The notes under the pieces: generated by a model
Told to the model about the DNA's origin: nothing
Seen by the model: only the letters and a program-made list of their open reading frames with translations
Databases searched by the model: none
Made by a program: the position numbers and the translations under genes
Shown: piece by piece, positions 26,801 to 39,530 of the stretch
Numbering within the stretch: position 1 is the stretch's first letter
Layout of the letters: each line of letters begins with the position of its first letter
NCBI GenBank assembly: GCA_964007475.1
Contig: OZ023275.1
Span: 17,339,829 to 17,403,828 of the forward strand
Origin: Hybos culiciformis
Lineage: Eukaryota > Arthropoda > Insecta > Diptera > Hybotidae
DNA: 64,000 nucleotides
Direction: 5' to 3'

Positions 26801-27784
26801 GTGAAAGAAAAAACTATGAGCCTATTTTGATTTTGCTGAGCTCTGATTTTTGGAAGCTGAATTGCAGTAGTTTGGAGGTATATTTTGTTTTATTTTTTGA
26901 TTAAATTTAACAAAAAAACCAGATATAAAAATTTTTAAATTTATTTTTTAAGATTATTTATTTTAATTTTACCATTTAATTCAATTTTTTTTATTCACAA
27001 AAATCGAATAAAGAAAAATCTTGTATTGAAAAACAAAAATAAAATTAATTTTTTTTTACAAAAACAAAAACATATGTTTCAAACAAATTTTTTTTTTTTA
27101 TCGACCTAAATTTATTACAAACAAAATCCTTGGATTTTCCCTCTCTAAATGAAAAAAATAAATAAATAAAAAAAAATTTAAATTATCTTTAGATAGAAAA
27201 GAAAAATAAATTTATTTTATAATTTAATATTTAAAAAAAAAAAAAAAAATTTAATTTCACCCCAAAATTTCTGTAAAAACCGCACAAACTATAAATGTTA
27301 AAAAAATAAATGAATAACCAGTCCACGACACAACGGCTGATGTTGAACTGTTTTCATATTAAAAATATACATTATTGTACAAAAAAAAAAATTAAAAAAA
27401 AAAAAAAACAGAAAAGAAGAAATAAAAATAAGTATAAAAATGAAAAAGTTGTTAAACTGCCTTATGATTTTTAATTCAAATTTTTTTTTCTGCTCTCTAC
27501 ACACATTTCAGTCTTCGTAATGTAACGTTAATTTTTTTTTATAGTTTTTCTTTAAAATAAGAAAAAAATTCAAAATATTTATTTTCTTTCAATTATTTAT
27601 TAACCATAAAAGACATTTTCCTTTATTTTAGATAAGATATTTGAATCCCTTACTATTATCAATTACAATTTTAGAATTCAATTAGAATAGATCGTAATAT
27701 TAAGAATTAGTTGAGATTACTTGGTTTCACATTGGTTTCACATAATATGATAACTTTTAGTTAATGTAGGAAATAAATTTAAAA

Positions 27785-28032
27785 ATTTGCTATACAGTCC
27801 CCTCTCCGGAATTCTGGGCCGATTCGAGTCAAACGAAATAAGTAAATTTCAAAACCAGTATCTAAGTATCGGAGTTTCGAATCAAAATTCCTAGTATCCT
27901 ATAACCATCTCGGGGCCGTAGTCTATTTAATTTCAAATAGGTTCAGCGGTTTACACGTGATTGAACACAGATAAACACACATGGAAACAGATAAGGATAG
28001 AGAATTTTCAGTCTTATTTATTATAGATATAA
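27785..28032 (+). mobile_element. RTE-type LINE/SINE 3'-tail remnant
   Basis: A GC-richer patch in which AATAGGTTCAGCGGTTTAC is followed by AACACAGATAAACACACATG and finishes in a TTATTATAGATATAAAG-like tail. This arrangement (CAGCGGTTTA, then purine-rich ACAGA repeats, then a TATAATATTA-like end) is common at the 3' ends of RTE-class elements in insects. No coding sequence is left. Confidence 0.5.
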
Positions 28033-28337
28033 AGTCAAAATATAGTAAAATTAGTTAATTAACCTCCATACTAATAAGTAGAGGTGCCAAAAGTCTAGAA
28101 ATCTTAAATAAATAGACATAAATATATTATCTATATCCTTATTAGAATTTCAATAATAAATAGTTGAATTAAGTAAAGATATATATTAGTAGGTAAATTA
28201 TACCTATATATCTCTTTCAGAAATCGAGGGAAAAGTTTGACAATCGCATTGTTATAGTAGATTTTAAATTTTTGTATTGTAAGATCTTCATTTCACATTG
28301 TATGAAGTATAATAGATTTTACTCCAAGAGTGCCATC

Positions 28338-28485
28338 AAAAAATTAATAAAATGGTTTCAAATTCGATTTATGATTACAAAAATTTAATTAAATGGTATA
28401 AAATTCGATTACTTTGATCAAAAAATGAATTAAATGGTTTAAATTTGATTAATGTCAACAAAAATTCAATAAAATGGTTTAAAAT
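28338..28485. repeat. ~41-bp minisatellite, about 3.5 imperfect units
   Basis: AATGG-starting units begin at 28351, 28392, 28433 and 28473, a spacing of 40-41 bases. Each reads roughly AATGGTTTAAAATTCGATTA followed by ATGATCAAAAAATTAATTAA. Confidence 0.8.
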
Positions 28486-30589
28486 AACAATAAAAAATGT
28501 TACACAATTTAGGAAATTTGTTCACAATAAATTTGTTCATGTCTTCATCAAAAAGATAGAAATTCTTATAATTCGCATAAAATGAACTTAATGTATTTAG
28601 ATACTGGAATATACAAGTTCAAAGATATTATTTTAAACAAGAAATGGAACAATTTTGTTGTAGTGGTAAAATCGATGGACTTAAAAGGGTTATATTTGAA
28701 ACAAGTCTTTCGTAAGATAATGAATGGTGCAACAGCAAACGATTTTAATCAGCTGTTTTTATACGGAACCATAATAATATTAAAACAACTTTTAATTTTT
28801 AAAAAATTGAATAGTTAATTCGAAAATATCTTTATTGAAGCATAATTTGAAATTAAATTATCTTAAGGAATTTCTATTTTAAAATTAGTTTTCCTCACAC
28901 AATATACACAATAATGTGGATGTTAATACAAAATATAACAAAAAATAAATAAATAAATAAAAATAAAAATCATAATCTGTAACGGAGGAAAGATAAATGG
29001 ATTAAATATGTTTTGCACAACACCTAATAATAAAAAAAAATTATATCTTGTCGCAAGTGAAGCCAAAATGAATCAAGAGCGTAAAAAATTATTGCGTTAA
29101 TATTACACATATATTTATTATAATTATATTTTATTTATAGATTATCATAAGAAAAAATCTATAGTGATTTGTGTAGTGTGAGTTAGGTCAGCAAAATGAT
29201 ATGAATGAAGGCCGTTATCATAAAAAAAATATTATGCTGTTGTACATATTGTATGAGAGAGTTTTATTTTATTTTTATTAATGTATAGAAGAGCAACTAT
29301 GCAACATGTAAAAGCTTAGGCAAAAAAAAACAAACTTCTATTATTGTACATAATTATGTAGAAAATTATTAAAATATATTGTATAAGTTATCATATATAC
29401 CTAAACTTTTCTCTTTCAATGTGCACAAGCATAAATAAAAATGACATCTTTATAATCGATTGCAAATCTTTTATTTTACTTTTTAAAATATTGTGTTAAA
29501 ATCATATTTGTAATAATATATCTACTATACATATGTAATTTCATATTTATTGTCCTATGTATTTATTTTTTAACATTTTCTGAGATAAAATAAACTTTTA
29601 GACATTAAGATAGTCTGCGAATATTTTATGCATTTCCGAATTGGATAATATTGATGTCGTTGAGCTTAAAATCCAATAATTAATAAAAAAAAAATCAATA
29701 GAATTTTTTTTTCCTATGTTATAAAAGTTTTTATGCGAGATTTCTTGTCTTCTTTTTGTTTATGTAATGTACATATTCCTTCCAATTAAATTGGCCGGTA
29801 AAAGAAATCACATAAAAATTATATTTTATATTTTTTTTATTATGTTTACCTATACTCTTTTTTTTTTTTCCATTCAATCATTCAACATTTGTTCATGTAT
29901 GTCAACCAGGAAAGTTTGCTTTTATTTTGAATTAAATTAAGCGGGCAAAGGGTTTGCCAAACCCCATTGAATTGAGGCATGTTTCATTTAATGTCATTTT
30001 TGATTAAGTAAAAAAAAATTCAATATTCATAATTAATTACAATTATATATAATTCCAGGAATAATACTCGAACTTGGGAGGAAACATGTTTGTGATTTTT
30101 AAACTAAGGAAAATTTTACAGGAACAAAGGAATGAAATTACATATGTACACATAAATTGTATGCTTTTTTCAGAAAAAAGCTTACTAGATAGCGTGTTGT
30201 AAATTGTGCATTTCGTGCCGTCAAATTCAAATCAAAGAACATAATGTCAATAGTATACAATTTTAATACTACACAATTGTGATAGCAATGGCAACATGAA
30301 ATTATATATATGTTTAAAAAATAAGTACAAGTGAACAAGTAATCAAGTATGTATATGCAATTTTTGCTTTTTTATATTGCACAATTACACAACATAATAA
30401 AAATATCTGAATTTTATATTATATTATTTTAGTATTTTTTTTTTATATAAGTAATGCAATGCATTTTTATAATTTATATAATTACATATAAAAAAGCAAA
30501 AAAATTGTATAAAAATTATTTTCATATTTTAATCGATAAAATATTATATCGAGTTCATTGGACTAACTAAAACTTCATAATATATATAG

Positions 30590-30647
30590 ATGTAGAATGT
30601 AATTCTGGTTGCGAATACGATTACGATAATTTCAATAACGTTAGAAC
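30590..30647 (+). CDS. Possible plus-strand internal exon, unidentified
   Basis: With two bases carried in, this segment reads VECNSGCEYDYDNFNNVR on the plus strand and leaves AC at a GTAAAC donor. Base composition and residue mix are unlike the neighbouring intron sequence. Its end phase fits the possible exon at 36054-36126, the junction codon being ACT (Thr). The acceptor (TATATATAG) has a poor pyrimidine tract. Without a splice the frame stops after one more codon. It lies within a long intron of the minus-strand gene, so a nested antisense gene would be implied. Confidence 0.25.
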
Positions 30648-32760
30648 GTAAACAAGTTATCAATGAAAAACACATAAAGAAAATAAAAGAACAACTTTAA
30701 TTATTACGAGATTAATGAAATTGACCGACCTTTATTTTTACAAACACAAAAAGTTGAAAAAAAAAAATATTAGATTTTAAAACATTGGTTATAAAATTTG
30801 GTCATGCCGATTGGATTTAGCGACCAGGATGCAACTAGTGGAGCACAATGTTTCATTATACGTATATTGTAGTTATAATAAACATTTAATAGCTCAGCCA
30901 ATAAACAACAAATAAAAGAAATCGACCAATTTATTGCTTCCATATCATTCCACACATAAGTTTTTTATTTAAATTAAATATAAAAAAATGAACATGACTA
31001 GAATAATTTTAAAAATAATATAAGAAATTTTATTTTCTATATTACTTTCTTTGATAAAGCGGATATTAGAAAAATTTTACATTTACATTAATGATAATAT
31101 AGGTGAAACACTAAAATATTGTTTGAACAAATTAAGCAACTCTTTTACTTCCTAGTTTGTCATTTCTTTCTTTATGTTAAGTATTTTAGCATTCACAAAA
31201 ATGTTATAGACTATATTTGCCACAAATTCAATTTATTTGATTTTCTCACGAAATATGCATAAATCTATCTTCGTGTATACATTTCTTTCATGTGAGAATT
31301 TTATTTTAGAAAAAAATTTTGATAAAATATAAAATTTTCACAAAGAATCCATAGATCATAATATAAGGTCTTTATTTATAACCAACATTACTGTTTTATA
31401 ATTTTTTTTTTCATGAAATATTACAAATTCTGAGATCCATAAGCTTAAGCTTCTTCTGTTTATTAAACGAGCAGGAAAGTATTAATAATTAGATACTTTT
31501 CAAAATAAGATCTAGAACACAGATATGAAGAAATTGGAACATTTATATAATTTAATTTGTTTCAATCGATATTACATTTACAACATACTTTATTGATTGT
31601 GTAAGGAGATATTATAACACTACATTTTCAGAAAATTAATTGAATGAAACGATACAACTAATCGAGTAATTACAAATAATTTTTCACAATGAGGCTTAAT
31701 AGTTCTCTTTTGGAGGAAAAATCTGTCTGTAGTAAATTCAGATAAAAGAGTGCTAAAAATTTCATTGACCAAATGAACTTTACAACTTTTCGAAACAAAT
31801 AGAAAACAATTATTTGAATATGTGTTTAATTTAATATACAAATTTTGGTCATTAATCGTGTGCGAAAAGTGAATCAAAAATTAAGAGAATTTTTTTAGAG
31901 CATAAGTTTTTGTCTAAAAAATATACCCATTTCGATTCTTTCTTGTTATAAACATAAATTTATAAAAATATAATCATGAATGATTTTAAAACTCTAAATC
32001 TAAACAAATAAATATTTTTCTTAATATTACTATTATTAAAATTTTATTCGAAATGCAGTAAATAAGTGTGAAGTGAAGAAGTATTGGAAATTTTTCGACG
32101 GTTTTCATTTAACTAAATATGGTAAAAACTATGGAACGAATCTAATCGGCTTTATGTAAGGTAGAAACTATGATAGTTATAATATTTAATTAATATTTTT
32201 AGCAATAAAGACTTTTAAATTAACCTGACATTAATATGGAAAATGAAAATGAAAATTATATCTGTATCTACAACAATAAGAAATAATATAAGTGAATGAT
32301 GAAGCATTTTAATCATGAAGGTAATGTGTGGGCGCTCTATAAAAAAAACCTTGTATTTTAAATTTTTCTGTCAAAATAATTTCACAAATTTAATTATTTT
32401 TTTTTTTCGTTTTTGAAACATAATAAAATTAGCTTTTTTAATAAAATTAGCTTAACTTGAATAATTAAAAAACTAATTTCAATTGTTATTGAGCCATTGT
32501 ATCTATCAGTATCGTGTAATGTAGGTACATAGGTACATATTCTTCCCATAATATTGTTTTTTTTTTAATATCTGAACGCTTTACTTATTTAATTTTTCTA
32601 AATATTTATAAAATGCTCGTACCTACTGTTTTGGTAACAAAAAATAATAAATACAAAACTAAGAATTAAAGGTAATGTTGGTAATTTTAAAATAATGGTG
32701 TGTAAAAAATAAAAAAGTGATATTATAGGAATTTGTATTTTTATACCACAACTTTTTAAT

Positions 32761-33288
32761 AGTAGATTATTGTATATGTAAACTAAATTTGTTATTAATT
32801 AAGAGTTCTGTATACACAAAAATACATTGACACCAGTCAATACTTATATCACGAGACGAGTGATATAAATTGACAAGTGTCAATGTATTTTTGTGTAAAT
32901 ACAGAATGAGTTGTATAACAAATTTTGTTTACATATCCAATATACTGTTTTAATGCGTAGGGGAGAGGTAGTTGCAAAGAGAGAATATTTTTTCTTCTCA
33001 TTTTTTCTCATTTTTTTTTTTTGTATTTGGCTGTATTGAAATATTGTGAGAGATATTATGTTTGTTTAGGTATTACGTAATATTCAATACGAAACATTTA
33101 AATGATTTCATTATTTACGCTGATGCATCTAAATTTTTTCATTATATATGCTGATGCATCTAAATTTTTTCATTATTTACGCAGATGCATCTAAATGATT
33201 GCATGTGTATTGACGCATATAATACTCCATTTAGTGATCTAAATTCTATAGCACTAAATACAACATAACGATCCCCAACGCATTAAAA
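32761..33288. mobile_element. Composite hairpin/minisatellite element, copy A
   Basis: Three parts can be seen. An imperfect ~175-bp palindrome (about 32768-32942) has arms sharing GTAAACTAAATTTGTT and ACAAAAATACATTGACAC. Next comes the motif TTTTAATGCGTAGGGGA, with an inverted partner TCCCCAACGCATTAAAA at the far end (33270-33288). Between these is a three-unit ~31-bp minisatellite with the palindromic core GATGCATC (about 33105-33196). A copy lies at 38406-38941. Short inverted repeats around a minisatellite plus a hairpin resemble non-autonomous Helentron/DINE-like elements, but that class is inferred. Confidence 0.75.
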
Positions 33289-34048
33289 GTTATTATTATA
33301 TTTTTATATTTTGATGTTGTAAGGTTACAATAACAATTTCTATTGAAAATCAATTAAAGGTATTATAAGTTTCATAAATTAGAAACCATGAAAATCAAGT
33401 AATTTAATAAAATATTAAATTTTGTTGTTTTGTTAAACAAAATTGAGTCATAAACATAACAATTAAAAATTGCATAAAAATATTTAATCCTTATTGGCAA
33501 CAAATTCAATGAATTCCTTCACTAATATACCGAATAAATAAATAAGTCACATTAAAACAATATATACAATTCAAAATTGTATAATATGGTTACATTATAC
33601 ATTTACGTCTGTACATAATACTTATAATATACACATGTGATGTAATTAATATAAGCCAATATGCACTACATTTTGTTAGAAAAAAAAAAAATTCCTTTAT
33701 GCATAATATGTAAATAAAAAACATTGACATCATTGTTTTTATTCTCATTGATTGATTTGAACATAATTGAATAAAATTACATTATTCTAATTTTTGTGTC
33801 TTTTCTATTGATTTTTTTTTTAAAAGGCCAAAAATGTGAAAAATGTAATAAATTAAAAGAATTTTTTTTTATTTTACATACTTTTTAACATAATAAAAAA
33901 ATTGTTCGAAATTTTTTTGCCACTCTTCATAACAAATTTTTCAGAAAGGAAAAAAAAATTTTAATTTTGGGTAGTTTTCTCAAAATTAATTTTCGTTTTT
34001 TACATTGAACTACATAATAGGTATTTAAGTACATTAAACATTACTTAC

Positions 34049-34086
34049 AAGTTCGTTTATATTTCCAATCAGATAATTCGTCTTAC
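34049..34086 (-). other. Recursive splice site (ratchet point) with a 38-nt recursive-splice exon
   Basis: On the minus strand a ~30-nt pyrimidine-rich tract (34090-34118) ends TTTTTTTCAG, and the next bases are GTAAGA. A 3' splice site is thus fused to a 5' splice site with no exon between them. A second good donor, ACTT/GTAAGT, follows 38 nt later. In insects, sites of this form in long introns act as ratchet points: the upstream exon is joined here, then the regenerated donor removes the second half of the intron. All known exons that could splice to this point end in AG, giving AGG followed at once by TAA. Keeping the 38-nt exon would therefore stop translation. I infer recursive use from sequence; I have no RNA data. 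Confidence 0.7.
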
Positions 34087-36053
34087 CTGAAAAAAATAAA
34101 ATAAAAATAAAAATTATTTTAATTATATTCATTTCAAAAGAATTTCATAAGAAAGTTTCTTATTGCAGCTATAGATAGTGCCAATATTGGAACATTGAAA
34201 GTCTTACTAACTTATTAACAAGAAATATTAAGCTTCATCGTTTATTTTTTCATAATTTCTCTTACTGAAATGTTATTTGTTCATAATACTTATCAATGGT
34301 GTATAAATTCAATCATACTACTATACCCATAAAAATAAAAATTATTTATTTTGATTGATAGATTGGTAAATTACAAAATTTTTGTTAAAAAAAATATTCT
34401 GAAAAAATCAATAATAGTTTGATTTTTTTTTAATTTATTAGATCCATTTTTTATTTTAATCCAATTATAATAAAATGAACATTATTTCCATAAAAAAAAT
34501 ATACATACATTAGTTTATTGGGTGCAATAAAAGTATGTATATAAGCTTAAAGTGCATTTTATAATAAATATTATAATAATTTTAGTAATTAACAAGTTTC
34601 ATCATAACGTAAAGATTGTTATTTAAAAATTTGGTTGTTATAAATTTCGTGCAACCAAAGTTTTATGATGAGATTAATTTCCAAATCCCCAATATACATT
34701 ATACTCACAATTTTGATAAATAAATTACTTGTTTAAGTCAAAATTCTATGAACTAGTTAGTTATGAAAATACATATAATTTTCTCAATTGATAAAAAAAC
34801 AACTAATTGAAGTGAAAATAAAATAATTCAGACATAATAGGGTTAACGCCAAACAAAATATTTCACACGTTATTGATGTTCCTTTCATATAAAAATGTCT
34901 GGTTAAATTTTTTTTTGTCTAATTTATCATAAGGTCATTTTTATTTATGTGTTGATAGATACCTACATAGGCGAATATATTAAATAAAATAATTAGAATG
35001 AATGAAATCAGTGTTTATAATTATTTTATTCGGTGGACTTTAATATATGAACATCATCATGATATATTATTCTATATGTACCTATACCTATTTATTGTGG
35101 GAATTAATTGAAGACAAAATATATTTTACGTGATTTTTGTATAAGCTGAGGAAAAAAAGTTAATAGAAAGTACAAAAATGAATTTTCATTGTACATTAAA
35201 TCATTTTTAGTTTTTAGAAAACTTTCCCTCTAAAAATTATAAAAATACACAATATTTACATTATACTTATTGCGAACAACTTAAAATGTCGGTAATGGAA
35301 TTAAGTTATTTGATATACATTTTGTTTAAAAAACAAATAAAATGAAGAGTTATGAAAATCTAACTTTTGTCTATTTTTTATTATATGCTGCTTATGAATT
35401 TAATATTGTAATTAAATTTTTTTTGGGAAACTATATATTATGTAATTTATGTAACTATTTATTTTGGGTATACTAAGATAAGATACTAAGATAATATTTT
35501 ATTCTTGTTCGTCAAAGGTTTGATAATATTGCTATTGAATTTTAAGAATCGAGATTTTGGATTTATGCAAGTCTAGAATTGTAAATTAGTTTGATAATAA
35601 TAATAAATGTACTTATGACTTTTTTTGCAATATTATCTTATTCACACTATACTTATATGCATGAATATTTATAATTATTCATTATATTTTGATTTTAATA
35701 TATACATTTTTTTTTCAATGAATTATTTTTGTGTTCATTTTTCTGAGATACGATGAAAAATTGAAAAATATTTAAAAAAAAACTTTTAATCTTTATTTAC
35801 AAATCGAAGAAATATGTAATAATAAAATACTTAATTATGCAATTTACTATTTTATTCTCAGCAAATATTCTTATTTGTTTCTAGAATTGCTTATGAAAAC
35901 CTGAATCTTACTGGCTCTTGTAAAATATGAAAAAGTTAAATGTGACCCAAGATACAAAGTCAATTTACTTCTACGTAAGTTTGTAGACATAGAATAGACA
36001 TAATAATGTTGTACTTATATAAATAATTGTGTGTTCTATATTTTCCTTTTTAG

Positions 36054-36126
36054 TGAAAAAAGATATATCAGAGGACGCAGTCAGTCCCTATCCGATATAA
36101 TTACAGCACAGTTATGCGACACTTAA
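36054..36126 (+). CDS. Probable plus-strand terminal exon, unidentified
   Basis: A strong acceptor (TATATTTTCCTTTTTAG) is followed by one carried base and 23 codons ending in TAA. They read EKRYIRGRSQSLSDII and then TAQLCDT. The segment is GC-richer than its surroundings, and the RGRSQSLSD string is typical of a real phosphosite-bearing C-terminus. The partner upstream exon is unproven; the segment at 30590-30647 has the right phase. It lies antisense within a long intron of the minus-strand gene, about 2 kb from the recursive splice site. I do not recognise the protein. Confidence 0.4.
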
Positions 36127-37180
36127 TTATTTCAATACAAAAATATATATTTATAGTTTTACTTCTAGTTGAAGTAATCGAAACGTTTCCATTATGATTA
36201 ATGAAATATAAATATATTTGTGTTTGAATTTTAGGATTCATCGAATTAATCGAATCCAATTTCGAACTAAACTTCTATTTGTAAGAATATTTTAAAAAAA
36301 ACTCTTAAATTATTGAAATTTTCACTATAAAATTCACAAGTAGTCTGTCGCGTTATCCTGATGGAACTATACAAACCCTGAGAATGTGTCTGAAAATTTA
36401 TTGTTATCCTTAAGTTCAGCTTGTAGACAAATTTTAATTGAAATAATTAAGGAACTCATTAGATTTTCCATTAATCAAAAAAGTTTTTTTCCCTGTTTTT
36501 TTTATACAAAAATACTTAAGCCTAAGAAACAGGTATTAAAATAATTTATAAAATTTTCTTGTTATAAATTTATTATTAAATTGCATAAGATGATTTTTTT
36601 TTTGGCAAAGTTTTTAGGAAAATATCGTAAATTACACAAATTACGAAATTGAAATATTTAATTTGATGCGATTTGTCTGCCTTACCATAATTAATTTTTC
36701 ATTTAAAAAAAAAGTGTAGATATGTATATTTATAAATAGGATTAAATATTTATTAATTTTTTTTTGTTGTCTGTTTTACAAAATTACTTACAAAATAAAA
36801 TTCTATAAAGTTTTTAACTTGGAAATTATTTCGGACAAAAATTAAAATGACACTGATTTTAAATACATACTGCCAAATGGTAAAAATCGAACGAAGGAGA
36901 TTTAAAATGCAAAATAATGATAATTTATAATGTATACTTTGATTTAACTCAATATTTTACACACTTGGAAATAAATCACGTATTTTTTCTAATAAGTATA
37001 TTATTTTATTTTATTTTTATTTTATTTATATTTTTAACCACAAAAGGCACAACGATAATTAAATTAAGTTAATGTAATAATTTAAAGATATAAAACAAAT
37101 TTAAATTAAAAAGTACAAAAAAAAAAAAGGTGAAAAAAATGTTTACACTCAATACTTTTTTTCCGTCTCCTGTGCACTCA

Positions 37181-37236
37181 ATAGATAGACATAGATAGAC
37201 ATAGATAGACATAGATAGACATAGATAGACATAGAT
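37181..37236. repeat. Decamer satellite, 5.6 units of ATAGATAGAC
   Basis: Five exact tandem copies of ATAGATAGAC followed by ATAGAT. It directly abuts the transposase relic. Confidence 0.98.
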
Positions 37237-37490
37237 TTTAGTAAATTTTTAGACTCTGGGATAAGAATCTCTCCGACAGTATCGCAAGAACCTTTTCAAT
37301 TGGGCTAAAGTCTGGAACAGCAGCCCTTTAGTGCAAACAAAGATGATCTTTTGAAATGCGAGAACTCAGGGAAGATCAATCTACAACAATGATGCCAGAA
37401 AACCAATATGCCACAAAACCTGTTGAAAAACGTAAGCATCGTCATGTAAGTCAAAAGCTAACCCAAATTGTCGACAGTTTATAAGTAATG
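37237..37490 (-). pseudogene. Relic DDE transposase, IS630/Tc1-mariner type
   Basis: On the minus strand, in shifted frames, the order of motifs is that of an IS630/Tc1 catalytic core. A GIIVVD string (candidate second Asp) is followed by LSSRIS. About 25 codons later comes a KGLLF block, then AAVPDFSPIEKVLAIL, which matches the PYSPDxxPIE pattern carrying the third acidic residue, and then LSERFLSQSLKIY before a stop. At least one frameshift and several stops break it. No terminal repeats were found. The patch is GC-richer than its surroundings. The wording of the PIE motif is closer to IS630-like transposases than to typical animal mariners, but the relic is too short to decide. Confidence 0.5.
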
Positions 37491-38405
37491 CCTAAAATAA
37501 TATATCATTCAAGAATTTTACATGAATGACGTAATGTTTTAGAATTTTCAATCACTAATATTTTACTGCTTTTTAAATTAATAGCTATTAATTGGAATAT
37601 GGTTTCTTGGTTCTACTATCATCTTATAATTCTTATCTATAATGTATTTTTATTATCATTGGATTAATTCAAGTACCTTCAACTTATATTATAAGTTTTT
37701 GTAAATGTACAAAATATATCCCAACGTAATCGTCACCATTTAAATCAATACAGCGTGTGAAATGTCGAAAAAAATGCTGAAAATTTATTCAGTTTTGTAT
37801 GGAATATTTTCTTAAGTTAAGAGATCTTTTATTTTATTTTAAGATATATAATGAAAGTTTTATAACCGTAGTATAATAAGGAATCGATTCGCTGTCTCTT
37901 CAAAAACAAAACTTAGTCTTTAAAATAAAAAAAAAATATTCAAAGCCGAATTTTAAATAAAATTAAAAAGCAAAAGGAAGTATTAAAAGTAATTTTTTTT
38001 CGAAAGAGAAAAAAATTAATATTGTAGAATGAATATTTCCACCCCATATGTTATCAAGTTTCACTGTGAATGGAATTTAGAGCGAAAATTAAAAAAATTG
38101 CTTTATGGGGAAAATTATCATCAATTTTATTTACATCAAATAAGTAGTATATATTATAAACAAATGAAAAAAGCTCTCCAAAAATGTAATGCAAACATTA
38201 TTTATATAGCTATCCTACTTGTAGTGAACTAAAATTAAACAAAATTGTTAAAAGAATGCGCATTAGTTTTCAATATACGTACTTACGTATAGATAGTGGA
38301 TTATAGAAGTACAGGGTTCTCAATTCAAATTTATGAAAATCACAAAAAAGATTTAGAATTACTTGAATTCGAATCAACAAAAAAATTTTTTTGATAATAT
38401 TTATT

Positions 38406-38941
38406 AGTAGATTATTGAATATGTAAACTAAATTTGTTATTAATTAAGAGTTCTGTATACACAAAAATACATTGACACGAGTCAATACTTATATCACGAG
38501 ACCGAAGGTCGAGTGATATAAATTGACAAGTGTCAATGTATTTTTGTGTAAATACAGAACGAGTTGTATAACAAATTTTGTTTACATATCCAATATACTG
38601 TTTTAATGCGTAGGGGAGAGGTAGTTGCAAAGAGAGAATATTTTTTCTTCTCATTTTTTCTCTTCTTTTTTTTTTGTATTTGGCTGTATTGAAATATTGT
38701 GAGAGATATTATGTTTGTTTAGGTATTACGTAATATTCAATACGAAACGTCTAAATGATTTCATTATTTACGCTGATGCATCTAAATTTTTTCATTATAT
38801 ACGCTGATGCATCTAAATTTTTTCATTATTTACGCAGATGCATCTAAATGATTGCATGTGTATTTACGCATATAATACTTCATTTAGTGATCTAAATTCT
38901 ATAGCACTAAATACAACATAACGATCCCCAACGCATTAAAA
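38406..38941. mobile_element. Composite hairpin/minisatellite element, copy B
   Basis: A copy of 32761-33288 in the same orientation, only slightly diverged. It is 8 bases longer because the loop of the palindrome here is complete (GAGACCGAAGGTCGAGTG), while copy A has lost that small inner palindrome. The ORF within it is not a gene. Confidence 0.75.
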
Positions 38942-39109
38942 TTTTTTACTCCATTCGATAAAAAAAATTCATTAAACCATCCTAACATAAAAATCATGTC
39001 ATTTTTTATCGGCTGATGTTAAGGTTTTTATTAGATATTTATAATATATACAGTTTTTACAATATTAAATGTTAAAATTTTCATAATTAAATTTCAAATT
39101 TTATTTCTT

Positions 39110-39530
39110 ACGACATCAAATCAAGGGTTTTTTAATGACAAATTGACAACATTGCCAACACCGTGTACGGAAGTGTGGTATGTGTTTTCTGCTATTATCA
39201 TTTACTATATATATATAATTAAACAGATCGTCTTGCATGTTAATGCTGAAATAGTCAAAACTACCCAAAAAATAAGTTAAAGGTAGACCAAATTCGTCAA
39301 AATACAATTCTTTAATAAGTACTAAATTCAATAAGAACAAATTCCGTAGTTATAGATACACTTATGAAATGAGATTTTGATTAGCACATTATTAAGAAAA
39401 AAATATTTCTCCGTTTTTCTACACAACATTTTAATTTCTAACATTTTAATTTTCGAGCTGAAATTATTAATGTTATTATGTCTACTCATGAGTACGAGCT
39501 TAAGTTGGGCATAGTTCAATACCATACTGC
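39110..39530. other. GC-richer patch with two overlapping minus-strand ORFs, origin unknown
   Basis: Two minus-strand ORFs (39525-39328 and 39340-39116) overlap in different frames and could be one frameshifted reading. The second contains RKHIPHFRTRCWQCCQF. The patch is less AT-rich than its neighbours and may be an eroded transposon or pseudogene. I recognise no domain, and the lengths are within chance for this window. Confidence 0.2.

Noticed and set aside
28582..28818. 78-codon plus-strand ORF
   Set aside because: Part of it (NGATANDFNQLFLYGT) looks faintly protein-like, but there is no support from composition, splice sites or homology.
31620..31877. 85-codon minus-strand ORF
   Set aside because: Composition and length are what chance gives at this base composition; no splice signals or motifs were seen.
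34049..34086. The 38-nt segment as an ordinary coding exon
   Set aside because: In the phase required by every exon that could precede it, it gives AGG TAA at once. The only open reading needs one carried base, which no neighbouring exon supplies. It fits a recursive-splice exon instead.
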